Source of the DNA: Brumimicrobium sp965656195
Lineage (GTDB): Bacteria > Bacteroidota > Bacteroidia > Flavobacteriales_D > Crocinitomicaceae
Length of the DNA: 21,654 bases
Direction: 5' to 3'
NCBI GenBank assembly: GCA_965656195.1
Contig: CBFHJL010000051.1
Coordinates: 1 to 21,654 of the forward strand
Below, piece by piece: positions 14,156 to 21,124 of the stretch (positions are counted from its first letter, which is position 1; each line of letters opens with the position of its first letter). The position numbers were made by a program, and so were the translations under genes. The notes under the pieces were generated by a model. The model worked only from the letters and a program-made list of their open reading frames with translations, did no database searches and had not been told where the DNA came from.

Positions 14156-15877
14156 TTAACGACCACCAGGGGAGAAATGAGTTCCTGATTTCGTTCCTTC
14201 AATTACACGAATTCCATTTTCATATTCTTCTTCTTTAATCAACTCACCTTTTTCATTATAGACTTGTACCTTGCCATGTTGTTTTCCGTCCTTGTAGTTT
14301 ACGACAGAAATAAGTTTATTTCCTCGGTAAGCGTACATTTCCATTTTCCCATGTAGCCTACCCGATTTATAATTGGAAATTACGGCTGGCAGTTCTCCTC
14401 CTGGATGGTAGGCAATCCACTCCCCGTGCTTCTCATCATTCTTATATTTTCCGGCTAGTGTTTTCTTATAATCTCTATCAGAAAAGGAAATATATGCTCC
14501 GTGCTTAACAGAAACTCTTTGCTCTCGATCTTTTTGAGGGCCGTACTTCCGTTTAGATTTCTGATTAACGATTCTATAATTTTCAACATCTTTTAACATA
14601 CCATTACTGAAGTAAGAGTTCCACTCGCCTGTCTTGAGACCCATTTCATAATTGCCCTCATTTAGCTTTACCCCTGATGAGTAATAAGATTCCCAAGTCC
14701 CATTTAATTGTCCATTAGAGAAATTAGCCTTGTTTTTGAGCTTTCCGCTTTCCCAGTAGTTTCTCCACTCACCTTCTTCTTTATCATCTTTATAGCTGCC
14801 TTCCATTAGCAGTTCTCCATTCTCATACCAGGTCTTCCACTCTCCGTTTTTCTTATCTTTTTCAAAGGTTCCTATTTTAAAATCTGAACCGTCCTCATAG
14901 AAATATTTCCAGACTCCGTCCTTTACACCCTCCTTAAATTTCGCCTTATATGAAACATTTCCACTCGGATAATAATATATCCATTTACCGTGCTGCTTAC
15001 CTTTCTTAAACCTACCTTCCATATCAAGTTTACCAGAATTGGTATACCAAATCCATTCACCGACTTTCATTCCAACAGAAAATTCGCCCTCTACTTTGAG
15101 CTGACCATTATCGTAGTATAACTTATATGCTCCATGTAATTTTCCGTCCTGATAATTGACCGTTTTTTCTAAGTCACCGGTGTAATAATAATAAGTCCAT
15201 TCCCCCTGAGGTTTATTCTCTTCAAACTTGCCTTTCAACAGATAATACCCATAAATGGAAGCTTCCTCAAACTCACCATGCTTTAGACCATCCTTATAAT
15301 TATACCATGATTTTAATTCACCATTGTTATAGTAATCTGCCATTTCACCATTCCCGTCAATTACTGTTTGCGTATGCAATGAATCAGCAGCATAATATTG
15401 CCAAACATAGGAAACAGAGTCCACAATCTCCTCGACCATTTTCAGTGAACCATCTCTATAAAAGTAGCGCCAGTTTTCAGTAGGTGTTCCCATATGGTAA
15501 TAACCTGTTTCGCTCGTGTCACCCGTAACATAGAACTTATGAAATACTGAATCCTGAACCCCTAGTTCGAAATATCCAACATCCATGACTTGCCCATTGG
15601 TAAAGTATCTTTTCACTTCACCATGTAGATCGTTTTTAAAGTAATTGTGCTCTTCAACAAGCGTTTCTTCCTGATCATAAAACTTCCATTTGCCATGACG
15701 CAGAGTTGTTTCTCCAAGATCATCAACATAATAATATCCTTCGCTTTCAACTTTGGTTTTATTAACTGGATCGTAATAAAAATATTGACGTTTCGAAAGA
15801 TTCTCTCTTTTTACTTTTTGACCGAAAGTAAAAACTGAACCCATCAAAATGACTAGAAAAAGGATGAACTTATTCAT
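14156..15877 (-). CDS. Exported MORN/YwqK-type repeat protein
   Basis: A 573-residue protein with a signal peptide (MNKFILFLVILMGSVFTFG) followed by about 20 tandem units of roughly 23 residues, of the form G-x-W-x-x-Y-Y-x-x-G-x-L-x-x-x-G-x-(F/Y)-x-x-G-x-x-x-G. Examples are GEWKTWYENGELLMEGSY and GKWIYYYPSGNVSYKAKF. This is the COG2849/YwqK repeat, related to MORN repeats, and beta-hairpin solenoids are expected. Databases often call such proteins 'YwqK family antitoxin', but no toxin gene is near and the signal peptide argues against that role. It is likely periplasmic or surface-exposed, with unknown binding partners. The ATG at 15877 is chosen because it begins the signal peptide. A longer in-frame version would overlap the LysE-family gene's end. 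There is no lipobox and no T9SS sorting domain. Confidence 0.85.
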   Translation of the reverse strand: MNKFILFLVILMGSVFTFGQKVKRENLSKRQYFYYDPVNKTKVESEGYYYVDDLGETTLRHGKWKFYDQEETLVEEHNYFKNDLHGEVKRYFTNGQVMDVGYFELGVQDSVFHKFYVTGDTSETGYYHMGTPTENWRYFYRDGSLKMVEEIVDSVSYVWQYYAADSLHTQTVIDGNGEMADYYNNGELKSWYNYKDGLKHGEFEEASIYGYYLLKGKFEENKPQGEWTYYYYTGDLEKTVNYQDGKLHGAYKLYYDNGQLKVEGEFSVGMKVGEWIWYTNSGKLDMEGRFKKGKQHGKWIYYYPSGNVSYKAKFKEGVKDGVWKYFYEDGSDFKIGTFEKDKKNGEWKTWYENGELLMEGSYKDDKEEGEWRNYWESGKLKNKANFSNGQLNGTWESYYSSGVKLNEGNYEMGLKTGEWNSYFSNGMLKDVENYRIVNQKSKRKYGPQKDREQRVSVKHGAYISFSDRDYKKTLAGKYKNDEKHGEWIAYHPGGELPAVISNYKSGRLHGKMEMYAYRGNKLISVVNYKDGKQHGKVQVYNEKGELIKEEEYENGIRVIEGTKSGTHFSPGGR

Positions 15878-15933
15878 TTGAAAATTGCTTTGTATGAAGT
15901 AATAACGAAATCTTGAGACAATAGTTACGTGAC

Positions 15934-16584
15934 CTAACGGATCCATATAACAATACTATTAATAACGAGGATGATACCGAAAATCATCAATATTGAGCCT
16001 GTAATATGGTTCAAAGATCGGAGAAGTTTTGAGGTTATGTATGGTCTCAATTTTTTTGCTCCTATTATCTTCAAAAAATCTATTGAGAAAAAAGTGATCA
16101 ATATTACCGCTATAAAAAAAAACATGTCCCATCCCGTAAAAACCGTTTCTGAACCTGACTTACCTAGTGCCATTACTGAAAACCAATAAAAAACGACTAA
16201 CGGATTTGCTAAATTTAGAAGTAGGCCTTTTACAAATAGTACCCAGTAATGTCCCGCATTGAGCCTTGTTGTTGGACTAACACCCATTTGAATAGACTTG
16301 ACTTTTTTGAAGAAAGTTAATAAACCGTATGCAATAAATAATCCTCCACCGATTAATCGAATTAATGCATTATCGGCTCCTTCAGAAAGGTCTTCTACTT
16401 GCTGAAAAAAGACATATGCCACAATTATGTATATGATGTCACTAAATAACACTCCAGCATCAAAAGCCAGCGCAGACCTTATCCCTTTTCGAATACTCGT
16501 TTCGAGTAACAAGAAGAATGCCGGCCCAAGCATAACGCTCAATACAAGCCCAGTAACTACACCTTTAACTATTAATTCAAACAC
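15934..16584 (-). CDS. LysE/RhtB-family amino-acid exporter
   Basis: A 216-residue inner-membrane protein with about six hydrophobic segments. The N-terminal signature is GLVLSVMLGPAFFLLLETSIRKGIRSALAFDAG (about 12-44), and a second family block LLLNLANPLVVFYWFSVMA lies near 122-140. Members export amino acids or similar small solutes using the proton gradient. The substrate here is not predictable. The start appears to be GTG (16584-16582): an in-frame stop lies three codons upstream and no ATG is available before residue 18. A TAAATTTG on the minus strand (16611-16604) gives a plausible -7 element about 20 nt upstream. The gene lies between lepA and the repeat-protein gene, all on the minus strand. 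Confidence 0.88.
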   Translation of the reverse strand: MFELIVKGVVTGLVLSVMLGPAFFLLLETSIRKGIRSALAFDAGVLFSDIIYIIVAYVFFQQVEDLSEGADNALIRLIGGGLFIAYGLLTFFKKVKSIQMGVSPTTRLNAGHYWVLFVKGLLLNLANPLVVFYWFSVMALGKSGSETVFTGWDMFFFIAVILITFFSIDFLKIIGAKKLRPYITSKLLRSLNHITGSILMIFGIILVINSIVIWIR

Positions 16585-16603
16585 AATTGTTTATCTCTCT
16601 ATA

Positions 16604-16611
16604 CAAATTTA
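16604..16611 (-). promoter_or_regulatory. Candidate -7 promoter element for the LysE-family gene
   Basis: On the minus strand TAAATTTG matches TAnnTTTG and lies about 20 nt before the GTG start. The nearest TTTG upstream is 28 nt away, too far for a good -33 element. Confidence 0.4.
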
Positions 16612-16682
16612 ACATTTGTACTAAATTGATGGGTACATTCAAATGTGAACTTTGTCAGTAATTATGTTTTCGTACGAAAACC

Positions 16683-18479
16683 CTAATCGTTCAACTTCAA
16701 AACAGCAAGAAAAGCTTCCTGAGGAACCTCTACTCGTCCCACTTGACGCATTCTCTTTTTACCTTGCTTTTGCTTTTCAAGAAGCTTTCTTTTTCGAGAA
16801 ATATCTCCTCCATAACATTTCGCAGTCACATCCTTACGAAGAGCCTTAATCGTTTCTCTCGCGATTATTTTCGCTCCGATAGCTGCCTGTATAGGAATTT
16901 CAAACTGTTGACGTGGAATCAATTCTTTCAATTTGTTACAAATCTTTTTACCCAAGTCAAATGAATTTGAGCGGTGAACCAATGCAGAAAGCGCATCTAC
17001 TTGCTCGTGATTCAAAAGAACATCCATTTTCACCAAATCAGATTGTTGATATCCTATTGGGTGATAATCAAAAGAAGCATAACCACGAGAAACAGATTTC
17101 AGTCGATCATAAAAATCAAAAACTATTTCTGCCATTGGCATATGAAACGTAATCTCAACTCTGTCTTGAGTTAAATAAATCTGATTTTGTAATTCTCCTC
17201 TTTTCTCTATACATAAATTCATCACCTGCCCTATAAAATCAGACTTCGTAATAACTTGCGCCTTAATATAAGGCTCTTCAATGTACTCAACACCAGCAGG
17301 GTCTGGAAGTTCAGATGGATTGTTAACGATAATCTTCTCCTCCGGATTTTTCCTCATATAACAGAAATAAGAAACGTTAGGAACGGTCGTAATTACAGTC
17401 ATATTAAACTCCCTTTCCAATCTCTCCTGAATTATTTCCATGTGTAGCATTCCTAAGAATCCACATCTAAAGCCGAACCCAAGTGCTGCAGAAGACTCTG
17501 GCTCAAACACAAGTGATGAATCATTCAATTGAAGTTTTTCCATTGAATACCTCAACTCTTCAAAGTCATCTGTATCAACAGGATAAATACCAGCGAATAC
17601 CATTGGTTTAACATCCTCAAAACCTTTTACAGCCTCTTCACAAGGGTTTTCCAAAGTGGTTATCGTTTCACCTACTTTTACTTCTTTTGCTTGCTTAATT
17701 CCAGAAATTATGTAGCCAACATCTCCTGTAGATACCTTGTTTTTTGGAACGGGCTGCATCTTCAAAATCCCGACTTCGTCAGCATCATATGTTTTACCAG
17801 TATTTACATACTGTATCTTATCTCCTTTGCGTATTGTGCCATTTAATACACGATAGTATGCTATAATACCACGAAACGGGTTGAACACTGAGTCAAATAT
17901 CATCGCTTGAAGCGGTGCATTCTCTTCACCTTTTGGAGCAGGGACTCGATTAATAACTGCATCTAATATTTTATCTACCCCTAAACCCGTCTTACCGGAA
18001 GCAGGAATAACATCTCCTGGATCACAGCCAATAAGATCAACAATTTGATCAGTTACCTCCTCTGGCTCGGCACCAGGTAAATCCATTTTATTTAGAATAG
18101 GAATAATCTCTAGGTCGTGCTCTAATGCCAAATAAAGGTTAGAGATGGTTTGTGCCTCTATACCTTGTGATGCATCCACGATGAGCAAAGCCCCTTCACA
18201 TGCAGCAATAGATCTGGAAACCTCGTATGAAAAATCAACGTGACCTGGTGTGTCGATTAGGTTTAAAATATAGTCCTCTCCTTCATGCGTATAATTCATC
18301 TGTATAGCATGACTCTTAATAGTTATACCCCGCTCGCGCTCTAGGTCCATATCATCTAGTGCCTGCTCTTGCATATCGCGGTCGGAAATAGTACCTGTTG
18401 TCTGTAAAAGTCGATCGGCCAATGTACTTTTCCCATGATCTATATGCGCAATAATGCAAAAGTTTCGAATATTCTTCAT
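16683..18479 (-). CDS. lepA: Elongation factor 4 (ribosomal back-translocase)
   Basis: A 598-residue translational GTPase acting on the ribosome (EF4/LepA). G1 is AHIDHGKST (11-19), the switch I region has RERGITIKS, G3 is DTPGH and G4 is NKMD. EF-G-like domains II, III and V follow. The LepA-specific C-terminal domain carries VDALSALVHRSNSFDLGKKICNKLKELIPRQQFEIPIQAAIGAKIIARETIKALRKDVTAKCYGGDISRKRKLLEKQKQGKKRMRQVG, given here only as the span from about residue 490 to the end. The ATG at 18479 starts MKNIRNFCIIAHIDHGKS. A TTG codon before it is in frame but is not the family start. Upstream is the long repeat-bearing intergenic region, and no clear promoter hexamers were found. Confidence 0.97.
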   Translation of the reverse strand: MKNIRNFCIIAHIDHGKSTLADRLLQTTGTISDRDMQEQALDDMDLERERGITIKSHAIQMNYTHEGEDYILNLIDTPGHVDFSYEVSRSIAACEGALLIVDASQGIEAQTISNLYLALEHDLEIIPILNKMDLPGAEPEEVTDQIVDLIGCDPGDVIPASGKTGLGVDKILDAVINRVPAPKGEENAPLQAMIFDSVFNPFRGIIAYYRVLNGTIRKGDKIQYVNTGKTYDADEVGILKMQPVPKNKVSTGDVGYIISGIKQAKEVKVGETITTLENPCEEAVKGFEDVKPMVFAGIYPVDTDDFEELRYSMEKLQLNDSSLVFEPESSAALGFGFRCGFLGMLHMEIIQERLEREFNMTVITTVPNVSYFCYMRKNPEEKIIVNNPSELPDPAGVEYIEEPYIKAQVITKSDFIGQVMNLCIEKRGELQNQIYLTQDRVEITFHMPMAEIVFDFYDRLKSVSRGYASFDYHPIGYQQSDLVKMDVLLNHEQVDALSALVHRSNSFDLGKKICNKLKELIPRQQFEIPIQAAIGAKIIARETIKALRKDVTAKCYGGDISRKRKLLEKQKQGKKRMRQVGRVEVPQEAFLAVLKLND

Positions 18480-18610
18480 CAAGTATAATTTGTTTGTGCT
18501 ACCTAAAATGTAGGCGCGAGAATCTCTGCGAATTTAAGAGAAATTAGTCACTTTTCCATCGATTAGTCTATGAGATTAAGAAGTATCAACAGTAATGTAT
18601 TCTTGAAACG

Positions 18611-18644
18611 AAGAAAGGAGCTAACAAATGTCAACTCCTCTCTT
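18611..18644. repeat. Hairpin 1 of the box array
   Basis: AAGAAAGGAG (18611-18620) pairs with CTCCTCTCTT (18635-18644) with one A-C mismatch, leaving a 14-nt loop. It is the weakest of the three array hairpins. It ends 2 nt before box 1. Confidence 0.65.
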
Positions 18645-18646
18645 AA

Positions 18647-18670
18647 ACACTACTACTTATGAAACCTAAC
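18647..18670 (+). repeat. 24-nt box, copy 1
   Basis: First of three identical 24-nt sequences (starting ACACTACTACTTATG; strand shown only by convention). Sequence outside the 24 nt does not align with the other copies. It contains an ATG (18659) followed by five further codons and a stop. Confidence 0.95.
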
Positions 18671-18697
18671 ATTACGTAATATCTCAAAGTTTATGCC

Positions 18698-18728
18698 AAA
18701 AAAAACAGAGCACATATTTTGCTCTGTT
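18698..18728 (-). terminator. Orphan rho-independent terminator (minus strand)
   Basis: On the minus strand AACAGAGCA (18728-18720) pairs perfectly with TGCTCTGTT (18712-18704) over 9 bp with a 7-nt loop, and is followed by an eight-T run ending at 18698. It is a strong terminator, but no gene lies directly upstream. The nearest minus-strand gene ends 400 bp away and has its own terminator. It implies a short non-coding transcript from this region. Confidence 0.75.
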
Positions 18729-18816
18729 CATATAAGAAATAAATCGTTACACTTAAAATCACAGTTTAAATCAGTCAACGTATCTGATTGTTCAAACCGA
18801 AAAATAATACTAAACC

Positions 18817-18846
18817 AAAAGAGGAGGCTGGCGCCCCCTCTTTTTT
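18817..18846 (+). repeat. Hairpin 2 of the box array (terminator-like on plus strand)
   Basis: AAAAGAGG (18817-18824) pairs with CCTCTTTT (18837-18844), with a GC-rich interior that includes GGCGCC. Six T residues (18841-18846) follow on the plus strand, so it could terminate plus-strand transcription. Box 2 starts 1 nt later. Confidence 0.7.
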
Positions 18847-18847
18847 C

Positions 18848-18871
18848 ACACTACTACTTATGAAACCTAAC
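18848..18871 (+). repeat. 24-nt box, copy 2
   Basis: Identical to copies 1 and 3 over 24 nt, starting 201 nt after copy 1. TACTACTTAT recurs directly after it (18872-18881), so part of the box appears duplicated here. The ATG at 18860 opens a 13-codon frame. Confidence 0.95.
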
Positions 18872-18964
18872 TACTACTTATTATATAAACTCCTAATTTG
18901 AGGATTTGTTACAGATGAAATTAGAAAATATGTTAAAGGATTGAGATAAAACAACCTCAAACAA

Positions 18965-18996
18965 AAAGTGGAGAGAACGGGCGTCCTCTCCACTTT
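18965..18996. repeat. Hairpin 3 of the box array
   Basis: A perfect 11-bp stem, AAAGTGGAGAG (18965-18975) with CTCTCCACTTT (18986-18996), has a 10-nt loop. On the minus strand a T5 run follows (18967-18963), which makes it a good minus-strand terminator. It ends 4 nt before box 3. Confidence 0.85.
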
Positions 18997-19000
18997 ACTA

Positions 19001-19024
19001 ACACTACTACTTATGAAACCTAAC
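19001..19024 (+). repeat. 24-nt box, copy 3
   Basis: Identical to copies 1 and 2 over 24 nt, starting 153 nt after copy 2. The ATG at 19013 opens a 22-codon frame that runs to 19081. Confidence 0.95.
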
Positions 19025-19082
19025 AATGATATAACAACACTTTATAAGGAATGTTGTATTGATTTTCAAAATAAATGTTAAT

Positions 19083-19110
19083 AAAAAAGGGAAGTCTTTC
19101 GACTTCCCTT
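19083..19110 (-). terminator. Rho-independent terminator of the T9SS-cargo gene
   Basis: On the minus strand AAGGGAAGTC (19110-19101) pairs with GACTTCCCTT (19096-19087) over 10 bp around a GAAA tetraloop, followed by a T-run to 19083. It lies 25 nt after the stop codon. Confidence 0.92.
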
Positions 19111-19135
19111 CTTAATTTCTTATCGTATTGTTGTA

Positions 19136-20992
19136 TTACTTACTTACAACCAAACGACGAGTAACTTTATTGTTTCCTGCAGTTAACTCAAGGAAGTAAA
19201 TTCCATTTGAGAAAGAAGCTCCATCTATAGTGAATGAATGCTCTCCAGCAGTTTGATTTCCTTCATTACCAGTTTTAATAACGTTTCCTGCCATATCAAC
19301 TACTGAGTATTCAACAGCTGATGCTTCTTGAAGACTGTAGTTAACTGTAGTCTCATTAGCAAATGGGTTAGGGAACTGAGATACCTCTAATGAAGATAAA
19401 TCTTCATTTTCAACACTTAAAGGAAGCGTTTCATCAAAGTTCATTCTTACCATTGGAGTAGAGTTTGTAAAGTACCAAGCTACTCCAGCAGTTCCTAAGT
19501 CACCATATATCAATGAGGTTCCATCTGGTGAGAAACCTGAAGTTGCAACAGAGAAACCTGTAGCGAAAGATGCTACAGTAACCATATAAGTTTTACCCGC
19601 ATCTAGTGGTTGAACCGCTGGGAAAGCAAGTGTTATCTCAGAATTTGCATCACCTGCTTGAGAAGTGTAATAATCTGTCTCACCTATGAATACTGGGTCA
19701 GCTTCGTTTGGATCAATCTCGTAAAGTGTACCATAGATTTCAATTCCTGAATCAACTGTACCTCCTAGCGTTACATCAATTGCGTAAAGATCGTCTGCAG
19801 TGAAGATATCAAATAATGGCCCCATTTCTACAGTTACTGGAGGTGTAAGTCCAGCACCTGAAAGACCTCCATCAGCTGTTCCCTCATCTCTAGCATAAAT
19901 GTTCTGACCTACTTCAAATGAATAGCTATCCATTGAGTTATTCTGTGGATCATCATCAGTGTCATCATTCAAGATAGCGAAATCAACATTATAGTTACCT
20001 TGACCAGCAGGCGTAAATTGAGTTGCTGCTACTAAAGAGTCAGAACCTTGAACAGGAATTGAAACAGCAGGAGAAGTACCAACAAAACTTGAACCTGAAG
20101 TCTCAGTTGCTTCAAATGCCACACCTGTTTGTGGGTTTAAACCATTGTTAAAAGCATTAACTGTAAAATCAATCGGTGCTATTTGAGATTCTGGAATTTG
20201 ATAGTAAGCCAAACCAACTGATCCAAAATAAAGGTCACTTGTTCTTATATCATTATCAGCTAAAGTTGTGATTTTTACATCGTCAATCATCCAACCATAT
20301 GTAATCCATAAATTATCACTTGCACTTTGAGGATCTACCGAAGTCCAAGAAAAACGAATCCAAACTGAAGTTGGGTTCGCTGAAAGGAAAGAACCTAAAT
20401 TGATTCGAACTAGATCTGGATTATCATATTCAGATCCACCATCGGCTGTTAGAGCCTCTTTATCCGAATTGTCACCTACAGTTGTCCAAGTTGTTCCGTC
20501 TTCACTAATTTGAACTCTTTGATCATCATTAAATAAAGCTCCAAACTGCAAAAACTCAAGGTTTACGAATTGAGACCCCCCTAAAGCTACTACATCGATA
20601 GGGTTAGCAGTTGTCATAGTATACTCAACCTGAGTTCCAACTGGAACAACACTTCCACCCACAACTTCACAGTTAATAAGTTCAGCAAAATTACCATTAC
20701 CCGGTGTTGGAACATTAACAGGAGCACCAAAATTAGTCCATCCATCATGTGTTGGATCAATACTCCATCCAATATTTGGGTCAGTAATTCCATCATTATC
20801 GATTACCCAGTCTCCCGGAGTCTCGAAGTTGTCTTCCCAAATAGTATCACCTAAAGCCTTGTATATTGGAGCTGTAGTTGAATGTAGTGGTTTCGCTGTT
20901 GAAATAGAATGCTTAGTCATAGGCATAAGGCTTTGAGCCGTACCTATTGATGCAAACCCTAAAGCAGCTGCTAAAAAGTAAATTTTCTTCAT
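19136..20992 (-). CDS. Secreted T9SS cargo protein with type A sorting domain
   Basis: A 618-residue exported protein. Residues 1-19 are a Sec signal peptide (MKKIYFLAAALGFASIGTA). Residues about 50-245 form a beta-sandwich of the kind seen in MAM/jelly-roll modules (EDNFETPGDWVIDNDG early, GWMIDDVKIT at the end). About 255-360 is an Ig/CARDB-like stretch, and another beta-rich module lies at about 370-515. The last 84 residues (535-618) are the por secretion-system (T9SS type A) sorting domain, with FPNPF at 540-544, NGIYFLEL and the basic end KVTRRLVVSK. The protein should cross the outer membrane through T9SS and be released or anchored to the surface. No catalytic motif is visible, so adhesion or a structural role is likely. 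It has its own promoter-like element and a strong terminator. Confidence 0.92.
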   Translation of the reverse strand: MKKIYFLAAALGFASIGTAQSLMPMTKHSISTAKPLHSTTAPIYKALGDTIWEDNFETPGDWVIDNDGITDPNIGWSIDPTHDGWTNFGAPVNVPTPGNGNFAELINCEVVGGSVVPVGTQVEYTMTTANPIDVVALGGSQFVNLEFLQFGALFNDDQRVQISEDGTTWTTVGDNSDKEALTADGGSEYDNPDLVRINLGSFLSANPTSVWIRFSWTSVDPQSASDNLWITYGWMIDDVKITTLADNDIRTSDLYFGSVGLAYYQIPESQIAPIDFTVNAFNNGLNPQTGVAFEATETSGSSFVGTSPAVSIPVQGSDSLVAATQFTPAGQGNYNVDFAILNDDTDDDPQNNSMDSYSFEVGQNIYARDEGTADGGLSGAGLTPPVTVEMGPLFDIFTADDLYAIDVTLGGTVDSGIEIYGTLYEIDPNEADPVFIGETDYYTSQAGDANSEITLAFPAVQPLDAGKTYMVTVASFATGFSVATSGFSPDGTSLIYGDLGTAGVAWYFTNSTPMVRMNFDETLPLSVENEDLSSLEVSQFPNPFANETTVNYSLQEASAVEYSVVDMAGNVIKTGNEGNQTAGEHSFTIDGASFSNGIYFLELTAGNNKVTRRLVVSK

Positions 20993-21009
20993 AATTCTTT
21001 AATTTTTAT

Positions 21010-21036
21010 CAAATATATAAAAAAGTTTAGTAACAA
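21010..21036 (-). promoter_or_regulatory. Probable promoter of the T9SS-cargo gene
   Basis: On the minus strand TATATTTG (21017-21010) is a perfect -7 match, about 18 nt before the ATG at 20992. TTG (21036-21034, within TTTTG) lies 16 nt upstream of it, one short of the usual minimum spacing. Confidence 0.5.
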
Positions 21037-21124
21037 AATGTTAACAAACACCTTGTAATACCTATTAGAACGATGATCTTAACAAAAAGGTTGGAAACTT
21101 ACTCTAAATTAACAAAACTCATGA

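Larger units (their letters stand above)
18480..19135. other. 656-bp intergenic region with a hairpin/box array
   Basis: No convincing protein gene is present on either strand. The region is AT-rich but is broken by short GC-rich inverted repeats. In plus-strand order it holds hairpin 1 (18611-18644), box 1 (18647-18670), an orphan minus-strand terminator (18698-18728), a weak hairpin (18769-18789), hairpin 2 (18817-18844), box 2 (18848-18871), a long-range pairing (18897-18903 with 18955-18961), hairpin 3 (18965-18996), box 3 (19001-19024), a weak hairpin (19034-19057) and the terminator of the T9SS-cargo gene (19083-19110). The promoter of lepA should also lie in the first 100 bp or so, but I could not identify it. 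Confidence 0.85.

Noticed and set aside
14131..14156. Inverted repeat AGATGTT/AACATCT between mgtE and the convergent repeat-protein gene.
   Set aside because: Seven AT-rich base pairs, a 12-nt loop and no T-run on either strand; too weak to call a terminator.
15878..15946. N-terminal extension of the YwqK-repeat protein overlapping the LysE-family gene.
   Set aside because: The ATG at 15877 begins a clear signal peptide, and the extension would bury it behind 23 residues.
16666..16681. 16-bp perfect palindrome GTTTTCGTACGAAAAC just after the lepA stop codon.
   Set aside because: One such palindrome is not surprising in a window this size, it has no loop or T-run for a terminator, and it is single-copy. 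It could be an operator but nothing supports this.
18664..18670. ACCTAAC at the end of each box fits the integron core-site pattern RYYYAAC (and GTTAGGT on the other strand fits GTTRRRY).
   Set aside because: No matching partner core site forms an attC-like imperfect palindrome around it, no gene cassettes lie between the boxes and no integrase is present. The pattern is short and degenerate.
18611..19024. CRISPR array.
   Set aside because: There are only three repeats, spaced 201 and 153 nt apart with no regular spacer length, and no cas genes.
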